Shown here piece after piece: positions 1-6,850 of a stretch of 8,437 nt of DNA. The stretch is taken from contig JAEWFG010000255.1 of the NCBI GenBank assembly GCA_023388935.1, forward strand, positions 1 through 8,437. The letters run 5' to 3'. The translations under genes and the position numbers were made by a program. A model generated the notes under the pieces. The model searched no databases. It saw only the letters and a list, made by a program, of their open reading frames with translations, and had not been told where the DNA came from. Every line of letters starts with the position of its first letter. The first letter of the stretch is position 1. Source of the stretch: Pseudomonadota bacterium. Its GTDB lineage: Bacteria; Pseudomonadota; Alphaproteobacteria; Rhizobiales; Xanthobacteraceae.

Positions 1-452
1 GCTTTGGCAAAGGCCTCGACCTCGGCCATGGTCGAGATCGCCTGGCTGTCCTTTATGCCGCAGGCCCTGGCGACGCCGACGAGGTCGGCGGCCGCCGAGG
101 TATGGCTGGTCTGGCCGCCGGTCTCACCATAGACCTCGTTGTCGAGCACGACGATCGAGAGATTGGACGGCTTCTGCAGGCCGATGGTGGCAAGGCTGCC
201 CATGCCCATCAGCATCTCGCCGTCGCCGGTGATGACCAGCACGGGGAGCTTCGGCTGCGCCAGCGCGAGCCCCAGCCCGATCATCGCGGCGCCACCCATG
301 CCGCCCCAGAGATAGAAGTTGCGGGCATGGTCGCCGGCCGCGGTGATGTCGTTGGTGGAGGCGCCGAGACCGCCGATCGCAACGACGTCCTTGCGGTCCG
401 CAAGCAGCGTGGACACCACCTGGCGGCGATCGAGGAGATTGGCTTTGCTCAT
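1..452 (-). CDS. Thiamine-diphosphate decarboxylase, beta (C-terminal-type) subunit, sulfopyruvate/phosphonopyruvate decarboxylase family; partial
   Basis: This is the cofactor-binding half of a split ThDP-dependent decarboxylase. I translated the first 150 codons from the ATG at 452-450; the C-terminus lies beyond the left edge. The ThDP/Mg motif is clear: GDG at residues 76-78, then 26 residues, then N105 within LDNEVYG, followed by ETGGQTSH. D77 and N105 are the expected metal ligands. A glycine-rich stretch (WGGMGGAAMIGLGLALA, about 49-65) precedes the motif, as is usual in this family. The start overlaps the stop of the upstream gene by four bases (ATGA), and AAGG lies about 10 bases upstream, so translation is probably coupled. 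Known members convert 3-sulfopyruvate to sulfoacetaldehyde (ComE) or phosphonopyruvate to phosphonoacetaldehyde. No neighbour in view fixes the substrate, so the family is secure but the substrate is not. Confidence 0.85.
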   Translation of the reverse strand, partial: MSKANLLDRRQVVSTLLADRKDVVAIGGLGASTNDITAAGDHARNFYLWGGMGGAAMIGLGLALAQPKLPVLVITGDGEMLMGMGSLATIGLQKPSNLSIVVLDNEVYGETGGQTSHTSAAADLVGVARACGIKDSQAISTMAEVEAFAK

Positions 453-1003
453 TTGGTGAAAACCTTGGCGCCGATCAGGCGCTGCGACAGAAGGACGGCG
501 GTGGGCGTGAGCGCATTGTAGGCCTGTGCCGCGGCCGCTTCGAGCACGGCCGGCACCTCGGCCGCGTTCGAGGCGCGCAATACCTTGATGCCTGACAGCT
601 CGAACACGCGTTGCGTGGTCGATCCCATTGGCACCTGCCACGGATTGAACTCGCCCCACTCGCCGCGCATGGTCACGAGCGTGAGGAACGGAAAGCGCAG
701 GATCGGGATCAGCGACAGCATGTTGATGCAATTGCCGACGCCGCTCGATTGCATCAGCAGGACGCCGCGCTGTCCGCCGGTCCAGGCGCCGGCAAGCAGC
801 GCCACGCCCTCCTCCTCCGTCGTCAGCGGAATGCCACGCATCGTGGACGAGGCCAGCACCCGTTCGATCAGCTTCGAATGACCTGCGTCGGGCACGTAAG
901 GCACCTGCCGAACGTCGAAGCGTTGCAATGTCGTGAAAATATCGTCGGGCCAAAGAGTGCTAGACTCGGGGGCCGTGTCGGCTGCATCAGCGCGGGCGTG
1001 CAT
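449..1003 (-). CDS. Thiamine-diphosphate decarboxylase, alpha (N-terminal-type) subunit, sulfopyruvate decarboxylase-like
   Basis: The 184-residue product is the pyrimidine-binding half of the same split enzyme; the active site would form at the interface with the beta-like subunit. Family landmarks are YVPDAGHSKL (36-45), TTEEEGVALLAGAW (61-74) and MQSSGVGNCINML (84-96). By spacing to the AGA element, E63 aligns with the glutamate that activates the aminopyrimidine ring in ThDP enzymes. The length suits a ComD-type stand-alone subunit rather than a fused single-chain phosphonopyruvate decarboxylase of about 370 residues. The start is the ATG at 1003-1001, with AGGA placed very close upstream. 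The first 15 residues are low in conservation character, so the true start could be slightly internal. It is cytoplasmic, with no signal peptide. Sulfopyruvate is the first guess for substrate, but another 3-substituted pyruvate is possible. Confidence 0.85.
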   Translation of the reverse strand: MHARADAADTAPESSTLWPDDIFTTLQRFDVRQVPYVPDAGHSKLIERVLASSTMRGIPLTTEEEGVALLAGAWTGGQRGVLLMQSSGVGNCINMLSLIPILRFPFLTLVTMRGEWGEFNPWQVPMGSTTQRVFELSGIKVLRASNAAEVPAVLEAAAAQAYNALTPTAVLLSQRLIGAKVFTK

Positions 1004-1110
1004 TTTCCTGTCCGGTCGGCTTGCAAATCACGGCACGACTGTAGACGGTGATCCGCACCACTCGAAAGAGCGAAAACGGCATATCGGTCTCAACCGGCGA
1101 GTATGGCGGC
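1004..1110. promoter_or_regulatory. Divergent intergenic region between the decarboxylase genes and the P450 gene
   Basis: These 107 bases separate divergently transcribed genes, so promoters for both directions are expected here. I found no convincing sigma-70 pair. On the plus strand TTGCAA (1021-1026) is followed by TAGACG (1042-1047), but the 15-base spacer is short and the -10 is poor. On the minus strand TTGAGA near 1090 has no good -10 at the proper distance. No clear operator palindrome was seen. The region is called from gene orientation, not from a motif. Confidence 0.35.
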
Positions 1111-2331
1111 ATGAACGCAAGTGCGAAAGAACTGGCGGCCAATTTCGATCTGGAGAAGCTGACGCCGGAATTCTACGACGACCCCTACCCAACTTATCGT
1201 GCACTGCGGGAGAACGAGCCGGTCAAGCGCCTGCCGAACGGCACCGTGTTCCTTACCCGCTATGACGACCTCGTCTCGACCTACAAGAACACCAAGTCCT
1301 TCAGCTCGGACAAGAAGCGCGAGTTCGCACCGAAATACGGCGACACGCCACTCTACGAGCACCACACCACAAGCCTCGTCTTCAACGATCCGCCCTCGCA
1401 CACCCGCGTGCGGCGCCTGATCATGGGCGCGCTGTCGCCACGCGCGATCGCAGGAATGGAGCCTGATATCGTCAAGCTGGTCGACACCCTGCTCGACGCC
1501 ATCGCGGCCAAAGGGCGTTGCGAGCTGATCGACGACTTCGCGGCCTCCATCCCGATCGAGGTGATCGGCAACCTGCTCGACGTGCCCCACGAGGAACGCG
1601 AGCCGCTGCGTGACTGGTCGCTGGCGATCCTTGGCGCGCTCGAGCCGGTGGTGTCGCCCGAAGTGGCTGCGCGCGGCAACAAGGCGGTGAAGGATTTTCT
1701 CGCTTACCTCGAAACACTGGTCGCGCGACGGCGCGAGAAGCCGGGCAATCCCGAGCGCGATGTGCTGACGCGCCTGATCCAGGGCGAGGAGAACGGCGAG
1801 CGGCTGACCGAGAAGGAATTACTGCACAACTGCATCTTCCTGCTCAATGCCGGCCACGAGACCACAACCAACCTGATCGGCAACGGCCTCGTCGCCCTGG
1901 ACCGGAACCCGGATCAGAAGCTGCGGCTGATCGACAACCCCGAGCTCATCAAGACCGCCGTCGAGGAGATGCTGCGCTATGAGAGCTCGAACCAGCTCGG
2001 CAACCGCATCACCACCGAACGGGTCGAACTCGGCGGCGTCATGCTTGATGCCGGCACGTCCGTGACGTTGTGCATCGGCGCAGCCAACCGCGACCCCGCA
2101 CAGTTTCCGGACCCCGAACGCTTCGACGTCGCGCGCACGCCGAACCGGCATCTCGCTTTCGCCACCGGCGCACATCAATGCGCCGGCATGGCGCTGGCGC
2201 GGCTCGAAGGCGCCATCGCGATCTCGCACTTCCTGGCGCGCTTCCCGAACTATGCCGTGAGCGGCCAGCCGGTGCGCGGCGGACGGGTGCGGTTCCGCGG
2301 CTTCTTGACCGTGCCCTGCTCCATCGGCTGA
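1111..2331 (+). CDS. Cytochrome P450, soluble bacterial type
   Basis: The 406-residue haem-thiolate monooxygenase would hydroxylate a small organic substrate using electrons from a separate ferredoxin and reductase. All core motifs are intact. The I-helix has AGHETT at 247-252 (oxygen activation; acid-alcohol pair E250/T251). The K-helix has EMLR at 286-289 (ExxR). The haem loop FATGAHQCAG carries the proximal cysteine C357. There is no N-terminal membrane anchor, as expected of a soluble class I-type bacterial P450, and the length is normal for that group. I chose the ATG at 1111 because the protein then begins like other family members. An upstream GTG at 1048 would add 21 unlikely residues reading through the divergent promoter region. 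The SD is weak (GAG at 1099-1101). No redox partner gene is in the window. I do not assign a CYP family or substrate. Confidence 0.93.
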   Translation: MNASAKELAANFDLEKLTPEFYDDPYPTYRALRENEPVKRLPNGTVFLTRYDDLVSTYKNTKSFSSDKKREFAPKYGDTPLYEHHTTSLVFNDPPSHTRVRRLIMGALSPRAIAGMEPDIVKLVDTLLDAIAAKGRCELIDDFAASIPIEVIGNLLDVPHEEREPLRDWSLAILGALEPVVSPEVAARGNKAVKDFLAYLETLVARRREKPGNPERDVLTRLIQGEENGERLTEKELLHNCIFLLNAGHETTTNLIGNGLVALDRNPDQKLRLIDNPELIKTAVEEMLRYESSNQLGNRITTERVELGGVMLDAGTSVTLCIGAANRDPAQFPDPERFDVARTPNRHLAFATGAHQCAGMALARLEGAIAISHFLARFPNYAVSGQPVRGGRVRFRGFLTVPCSIG

Positions 2332-2337
2332 GGATTT

Positions 2338-2367
2338 TTGAGCGAGCCGCGCATGATCGGTTAGAAT
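2338..2367 (+). promoter_or_regulatory. Candidate sigma-70-like promoter for the ornithine aminotransferase gene
   Basis: In the 67-base gap after the P450 stop, TTGAGC (2338-2343, four of six to TTGACA) is followed after 18 bases by TAGAAT (2362-2367, five of six to TATAAT). Transcription would start near 2374, giving a leader of roughly 25 bases that still contains the SD GGAG at 2386-2389. The match stands out against the GC-rich background. Alphaproteobacterial promoters are loosely conserved, however, and read-through from the P450 gene is equally possible. Confidence 0.4.
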
Positions 2368-2398
2368 GCACGAGACACATGAGCTGGAGTGACGAAGG

Positions 2399-3616
2399 AT
2401 GAGTAGTCCGCCAGTGACCGATTTCATCGCGAGGGAGGCGCGCTTCGGCGCCCGCAATTACGAGCCGCTCGGCGTTGTCCTGTCGCGCGGCGAAGGCGTG
2501 TTCGTCTGGGACACCCACGGCAACCGATATCTTGATTGCCTTTCCGCTTATTCGGCACTCAACCAGGGCCACTGCCACCCCAAAATCCTCGCTGCGATGG
2601 TCGAACAGGCCGGCCGACTGACCCTGACTTCGCGTGCGTTCCACAACGACCAGCTCGCTCCCTTCTACGAAGAGATCGCGGAGCTGACCGGCTCCCACAA
2701 GGTGCTGCCAATGAACAGCGGGGCCGAGGCGGTGGAGAGCGCGATCAAGTCCGTGCGCAAATGGGGCTATGAGGTGAAGAGGGTGCCGGACGGGCAAGCC
2801 GAGATCATCGTCTGTGCCAACAATTTCCACGGACGCACCCTCGGCATCGTTGGTTTCTCGACCGACGCGGCGACGCGCGAACATTTCGGACCTTTCGCGC
2901 CGGGCTTCAGGATCATTCCGTTCGGCGATCTCGCAGCGCTGGAAGCGGCGATTACGCCGAACACCGTCGCCTTCCTGGTCGAGCCGATCCAGGGCGAAGC
3001 CGGCGTCATCATTCCACCGGCAGGCTATTTCATGGGAGTGCGCGAGCTCTGCACCGCGCATGAGGTGATGTTGATCCTCGACGAGATCCAGACCGGGCTC
3101 GGTCGCACCGGCAAGCTGCTCGCGGAGCAGCACGAGGGCATCGAGGCGGATGTGACGCTGCTCGGCAAAGCCTTGTCCGGCGGCTTTTATCCGGTCTCGG
3201 CCGTGCTTTCCAACAACGAGGTCCTCGGCACGCTGAAGCCCGGCCAGCATGGCTCGACGTTTGGTGGCAATCCGCTCGCCTGTGCGGTGGCGCGGGCGGC
3301 GCTACGCGTTCTCGTCGAGGAAGGAATGATCGAGAACGCTGCGGTGCAGGGCGAGCGCTTCCTGCAAGGCCTGAAAAGCATCCGCGCCAACACCGTCCGC
3401 GAGGTGCGCGGACGCGGGCTGATGCTGGCGGTCGAGCTCAATCCCGAGGCCGGACACGCGCGCCGCTACTGCGAGGCTCTGCAGCTCGAAGGCCTTCTCG
3501 CCAAGGATACCCACGAGCACACGATCCGCTTCGCCCCGCCGCTGGTGATCACCAGCGATCAGGTCGACTGGGTACTGGAGCGGATCGCGGCCACCCTTAC
3601 ACGGGATTTGGCGTGA
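2399..3616 (+). CDS. rocD: Ornithine aminotransferase (ornithine--oxo-acid transaminase)
   Basis: This 405-residue PLP enzyme moves the delta-amino group of L-ornithine to 2-oxoglutarate, giving glutamate-5-semialdehyde and glutamate, and so links arginine/ornithine breakdown to proline and glutamate. It resembles eukaryotic OAT along its whole length. Landmarks are RNYEPL near residue 20 (position of the ornithine-contacting Tyr of human OAT), SAYSALNQGHCHP, LTLTSRAF, NFHGRTLG (with the substrate-binding Arg position), EPIQGEAG, and LDEIQTGLGRTG with D228 as the PLP pyridine-nitrogen Asp. LLGKALSGG contains the Schiff-base K257, and RFAPPLVI is near the C-terminus. These separate it from acetylornithine and GABA aminotransferases. 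The start at 2399 has GGAG at 2386-2389, nine bases upstream. The gene may be co-transcribed with the P450 gene or have its own promoter in the gap. It is cytoplasmic, with no sign of damage. Confidence 0.95.
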   Translation: MSSPPVTDFIAREARFGARNYEPLGVVLSRGEGVFVWDTHGNRYLDCLSAYSALNQGHCHPKILAAMVEQAGRLTLTSRAFHNDQLAPFYEEIAELTGSHKVLPMNSGAEAVESAIKSVRKWGYEVKRVPDGQAEIIVCANNFHGRTLGIVGFSTDAATREHFGPFAPGFRIIPFGDLAALEAAITPNTVAFLVEPIQGEAGVIIPPAGYFMGVRELCTAHEVMLILDEIQTGLGRTGKLLAEQHEGIEADVTLLGKALSGGFYPVSAVLSNNEVLGTLKPGQHGSTFGGNPLACAVARAALRVLVEEGMIENAAVQGERFLQGLKSIRANTVREVRGRGLMLAVELNPEAGHARRYCEALQLEGLLAKDTHEHTIRFAPPLVITSDQVDWVLERIAATLTRDLA

Positions 3617-3624
3617 GGCCCGTG
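3600..3624. other. Weak hairpin across the rocD stop codon
   Basis: CACGGG (3600-3605) pairs with CCCGTG (3619-3624) around a 13-base loop that includes the rocD stop. Neither strand has a T-tract after the stem, so this is not a classical intrinsic terminator. It is the only notable secondary structure at the junction of the convergent genes, and it could be chance in GC-rich DNA. Confidence 0.2.
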
Positions 3625-3634
3625 AGTACCGATC

Positions 3635-4498
3635 CTAGACCACGCTTCGGTGCCGCTCGATGCAGGTGCGCAGCACCTCGTCCATCGGCGTGCCCCACCA
3701 GTCGTTCGAGAAGATCTCGATCTCCGAATAGCCGGCAAAGCCCTGCGCCTCGACCTCTGCGCGCACCGATTTGATGTCGATGACGCCGTCACCCATCATG
3801 CCGCGATCATTGAGGATGTCCTTCGTCGGCACCATCCAGTCGCAGACATGGAAGGCCAGCAGGCGGTCCTTGCCGGCGCGCGCGATCTGGCCCATCAGCT
3901 CCGGATCCCACCAGATGTGATAGACGTCGAGCGCGACGCCGAGCGCGCCGGTACGGCCAGGGTCGAGCCGGTCGCAGATGTCGAGCGCCTGCTTCGTCGT
4001 GTTCACGCAGGCGCGGTCGGCCGCATAGGCCGGGTGCAGGGGCTCGATGGCCAGCGGCAGATTTGCCTGTTTGGCGTAGTCGAGCATATCGGCGAGAGCT
4101 TCCTCGACTTGCGAACGCGCTCGCGCGATGTCCTTCGATGCCTCGCTGCCCGGCCGCGAATATTGCGGCAGGCCGCCGACGACGAGAACGATGCAGGGCG
4201 CGCCCAGCGCCTTGGCTTCATCGACGCAACGCCGGTTGTCGTCGCGCACCTCGCCCCGGCGCGACGCGTCCGAGGTGAACATGCCGCCACGGCAATAGCC
4301 CGAAAGATCGAGGCCGGCATCGCGCACCGCACGCACGGCGCGATCGAGACCGACGGAAGCGACCTGGTCGCGCCAGGGATCGATGGCACGAATGCCATGC
4401 TTTGCACAGGCATCAATGATCTGAACGAGGTCACCTTGCTTGCGGATTGTTGCCGTGTTCAGCGACAGCCAGCGATGGTCGGACGAGAAATCGCGCAT
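3635..4498 (-). CDS. Sugar phosphate isomerase/epimerase-like TIM-barrel protein (AP_endonuc_2 / xylose isomerase-like)
   Basis: The 287-residue product belongs to the metal-dependent TIM-barrel group that includes IolE, IolI, hydroxypyruvate isomerase-like and 3-keto-sugar-acting enzymes. The usual ligand pattern is visible: E152 in AIEPLHP, D191 and H194 in ALDVYHIWWD, H217 in AFHVCDW, and E259/E261 in YSEIEIFS. This suggests a divalent metal site for epimerising, isomerising or dehydrating a keto sugar or cyclitol. It is the last gene of the four-gene operon. Its ATG at 4498-4496 shares one base with the preceding stop (TGATG) and the upstream SD is poor, so it likely depends on translational coupling. 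Its stop is 18 bases from the convergent rocD stop. The family covers many reactions, so the exact one is unknown. Confidence 0.85.
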   Translation of the reverse strand: MRDFSSDHRWLSLNTATIRKQGDLVQIIDACAKHGIRAIDPWRDQVASVGLDRAVRAVRDAGLDLSGYCRGGMFTSDASRRGEVRDDNRRCVDEAKALGAPCIVLVVGGLPQYSRPGSEASKDIARARSQVEEALADMLDYAKQANLPLAIEPLHPAYAADRACVNTTKQALDICDRLDPGRTGALGVALDVYHIWWDPELMGQIARAGKDRLLAFHVCDWMVPTKDILNDRGMMGDGVIDIKSVRAEVEAQGFAGYSEIEIFSNDWWGTPMDEVLRTCIERHRSVV

Positions 4499-5688
4499 CA
4501 GGATTCAATCCCGTGCGAGGCCAGCACAGTCTTCATGCGCCGCGTCGCCAGTTCAGGATTGGCGAGCAGACCGGCCTGATCGGCCAGGCGGAACAGCTCG
4601 GCCAGATGCAGCATCGAGCGCGCGCTCTCCTGGCCGCCGACCATGGTGAAATGATCCTGATGACCATTGAGGTAAGCCATGAATACCACGCCCGTCTTGT
4701 AGAAGCGCGTCGGCGCCCTGAAGATATGGCGCGACAGCGGCACCGTCGGCCCCAGCACCTCGTGGAATCCCGCCTCATCACCTGCCGCGAGCCGCGACAG
4801 CGCATAGGACGCTGCCGGCGCAATGGCATCGAAAATTCCAAGCAGGGCGTGCGAAAAACCCTGCTCGTCGCCGGCGATCAGCTCCGCATAGTTGAAGTCG
4901 TCGCCGGTGTACATCTTGATGCGCTTGTCGAGGCGCCTGCGCATGTCGATCTCGCGCTGCTTGTCGAGCAGCGATACTTTTACGCCATCAACCCTGCCGG
5001 CGTTGCCGTTGATGATGGCCACCGCCGTGTCCATCGCCTTGTCGAGATCCTTGGTGCCCCAATATCCCGTCAGCGCCGGATCGAACATGTCGCCGAGCCA
5101 GTGGATGATCACGGGCTCACGAACTTGCGACAGCACGCGGTCATAGACCTTGGCGTAATCGTCAGCGTTGCGGCCGAGCTTGGCCAGCGCGCGTGATGCC
5201 ATCAGGATGATGCGGCCGCCAACCTTCTCGACCGCCGAGATCTGCTCCTCATAAGCGCGGACCACGTCGTCGAGGTTCTTGGCATCCTCGACCGCGAGGT
5301 GGTCCGTGCCTGCACCGGAGAACACCAGCGCGTTGCGCCGCTTGGCGGCCCCGACCGAGCGCGTGATCAGCTCCAGCGAAGTCGGCCAGTCCAGCCCCAT
5401 GCCGCGCTGCGCCGTGTCCATGGCTTCGGCAACGCCGAGGCCGAGGTCCCAGACGTGTTCGCGGAAGGCAATGGTCTTGTCCCAGTCGACGGACACGGAC
5501 AGCCAGGGATCGTTGTCCGCGAAGGGATCGACCACCGTGTGCACGGCCGAGAAGGCGATGCGGTTCAGCGTGCCCTCGAGCTTTGCGGGAAAGCTCCGCG
5601 ACGCCGCGAGCCGGTAGGTCTCGATGGACCGGTCAGCATTCGGCAGCTTCAGCGACAATGACGACATCGGCTGGACGGGCTTGTTCAT
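4498..5688 (-). CDS. DUF993 protein, dihydrodipicolinate synthase-like fold
   Basis: I recognise this 396-residue protein as a DUF993 member, a group related to the DHDPS/N-acetylneuraminate lyase class I aldolases but without an established reaction that I know of. A likely Schiff-base lysine is K237 in DGVKVSLLD, at the place where DHDPS-type enzymes carry their catalytic lysine on a beta strand. Other recognisable parts are VIIHWLGDMFDP (193-204), MYTGDDFNYAELIAGD (259-274) and a helical C-terminal part (about 345-396). At 396 residues it is longer than DHDPS (about 290-300), consistent with extra N- and C-terminal segments. Its place after an oxidoreductase and before an isomerase-like gene suggests retro-aldol cleavage or dehydration of a keto-sugar-derived intermediate. 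The fold assignment is fairly firm; the reaction is inference. The start is set by a very strong SD. Confidence 0.85.
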   Translation of the reverse strand: MNKPVQPMSSLSLKLPNADRSIETYRLAASRSFPAKLEGTLNRIAFSAVHTVVDPFADNDPWLSVSVDWDKTIAFREHVWDLGLGVAEAMDTAQRGMGLDWPTSLELITRSVGAAKRRNALVFSGAGTDHLAVEDAKNLDDVVRAYEEQISAVEKVGGRIILMASRALAKLGRNADDYAKVYDRVLSQVREPVIIHWLGDMFDPALTGYWGTKDLDKAMDTAVAIINGNAGRVDGVKVSLLDKQREIDMRRRLDKRIKMYTGDDFNYAELIAGDEQGFSHALLGIFDAIAPAASYALSRLAAGDEAGFHEVLGPTVPLSRHIFRAPTRFYKTGVVFMAYLNGHQDHFTMVGGQESARSMLHLAELFRLADQAGLLANPELATRRMKTVLASHGIES

Positions 5689-5690
5689 GG

Positions 5691-5700
5691 CTCCCTCCTC
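5691..5700 (-). promoter_or_regulatory. Strong ribosome binding site for the DUF993 gene
   Basis: Read on the minus strand, GAGGAGGGAG contains the full anti-SD complement AGGAGG (5699-5694), five bases before the ATG at 5688-5686. It overlaps the stop codon of the oxidoreductase gene (5701-5699). It fixes the DUF993 start at 5688 rather than at the internal Met8, and it is the strongest SD in the window. Confidence 0.75.
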
Positions 5701-6850
5701 AGGCCTTGATCGGAGCGACGTCGATCCAGCGCCGCTCCTTCCAGCTCTTCAGCGCGCATTCGGCGAGCTGGACGCCCTTGGCGCCTTCGAGCAGCGTGAA
5801 CTTGTACGGCGCATCCTCGTAAACGTGGCGGATGAACATCTCCCACTGCTCCTTGAAGCCGTTGTCGTAGGTGACGTTGTCGGGCAACTTTTGCCAGTCG
5901 CCGTAGAAATCGTGCAGCCGCTTCTCGTCGGGATTCCAGACCGGACGAGGCGTCGCCTGCCGCGCCTGGATCATGCAGTCGGTAAGCCCCGCGACCGCCG
6001 AGCCGTGCGTACCGTCGACCTGGAAGGTGACGAGGTCGTCGCGATAGACGCGCGTCACCCAGGACATGTTGATATGGGCGATGACGCCGCCCTTGAGCTG
6101 GAACGTCGCGTAAGCGGAGTCGTCGGCGGTCGCCTTGTACTTCTTACCTTGCTCGTCGAAGCGCTCGGGGATGTCGGTGTTGCCGATGCAGACCACGCTC
6201 TCAACTTCGCCGAAGAGATTGTCGAGCACGTAGCGCCAGTGGCAGACCATGTCGAGGATGATGCCGCCGCCGTCCTCGTCGCGGTAGTTCCAGGACGGCC
6301 GCTGTGCCTCCTGCCAGCCGCCTTCGAATACCCAATAGCCGAACTCGCCACGCACCGAGAGGATGCGGCCGAAGAAGCCGGAGTCGCGCAGGAAGGCGAT
6401 CTTCTTCAGGCCAGGCAGGAACAGCTTGTCCTGCACCGTGCCGTGCTTGACGCCCTTGGCGTTCGCAAGTTTCACGACTTCGACGGCTTCCTCGAAATTC
6501 GTCGCGATCGGCTTCTCGCAATACACGTGCTTTCCGGCATTGATGGCCTGGGTCAACAGGCCCGGCCGCGCCTGCGTGGTCGCGGCGTCGAAGAACATGG
6601 TGTCGTTCTTGTCGGCGAGCGCCGCGTCGAGGTCGGTGGTCCAGCGCGTGATGTTGAACCGCCTGGCAAGCCCCTCGACCTTTTCGGCGCTGCGGCCAAC
6701 GAGGATCGGATCGGGCATCACGCGGTCGCCGTTCTTCAGCCTGACGCCGCCCTGGTCGCGGATCGCGACGATCGAGCGGATCAGATGCTGGTTGAGCCCC
6801 ATGCGGCCGGTGATGCCGTTCATGATGAGGCCAAGGCGTTGGGTGGTCAT
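5699..6850 (-). CDS. Gfo/Idh/MocA family NAD(P)-dependent oxidoreductase
   Basis: The 383-residue product has the two-domain layout of this family. The N-terminal Rossmann domain begins with MNGITGRMG (10-18; glycines at 12, 15 and 18), a variant of the dinucleotide loop. The family hallmark EKP lies at 112-114 (HVYCEKPIA), with K113 the usual catalytic lysine. The second domain has GGGIILDMVCHW (195-205), giving D200 and H204 at the positions of the catalytic acid/base and sugar-contacting residues. Members oxidise or reduce ring hydroxyls of sugars, cyclitols or glycosides. The start at 6850 has AGGAG upstream and overlaps the previous stop by four bases (ATGA), so it is translated together with the enolase-family gene. 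The stop abuts the DUF993 SD. The family is certain; the substrate is unknown. Confidence 0.93.
   Translation of the reverse strand: MTTQRLGLIMNGITGRMGLNQHLIRSIVAIRDQGGVRLKNGDRVMPDPILVGRSAEKVEGLARRFNITRWTTDLDAALADKNDTMFFDAATTQARPGLLTQAINAGKHVYCEKPIATNFEEAVEVVKLANAKGVKHGTVQDKLFLPGLKKIAFLRDSGFFGRILSVRGEFGYWVFEGGWQEAQRPSWNYRDEDGGGIILDMVCHWRYVLDNLFGEVESVVCIGNTDIPERFDEQGKKYKATADDSAYATFQLKGGVIAHINMSWVTRVYRDDLVTFQVDGTHGSAVAGLTDCMIQARQATPRPVWNPDEKRLHDFYGDWQKLPDNVTYDNGFKEQWEMFIRHVYEDAPYKFTLLEGAKGVQLAECALKSWKERRWIDVAPIKA

Noticed and set aside
1021..1047. Possible plus-strand promoter TTGCAA / TAGACG
   Set aside because: The spacer is only 15 bases and the -10 matches at three of six positions, too weak to call as a specific promoter.
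1048..1110. GTG-initiated extension of the P450 by 21 residues
   Set aside because: The added residues are not P450-like and occupy the divergent promoter region. The ATG at 1111 gives a normal 406-residue protein.
2039..3250. A 403-codon open frame on the minus strand opposite the P450 and rocD genes
   Set aside because: It spans two strongly recognised genes on the other strand and its translation is rich in Arg, His, Asp and Ala with no domain. This is a typical codon-phase shadow in GC-rich DNA.
3650..4579. A 309-codon open frame on the plus strand opposite the isomerase-like gene
   Set aside because: It is a shadow of the TIM-barrel gene, whose metal-ligand motifs are intact on the minus strand.
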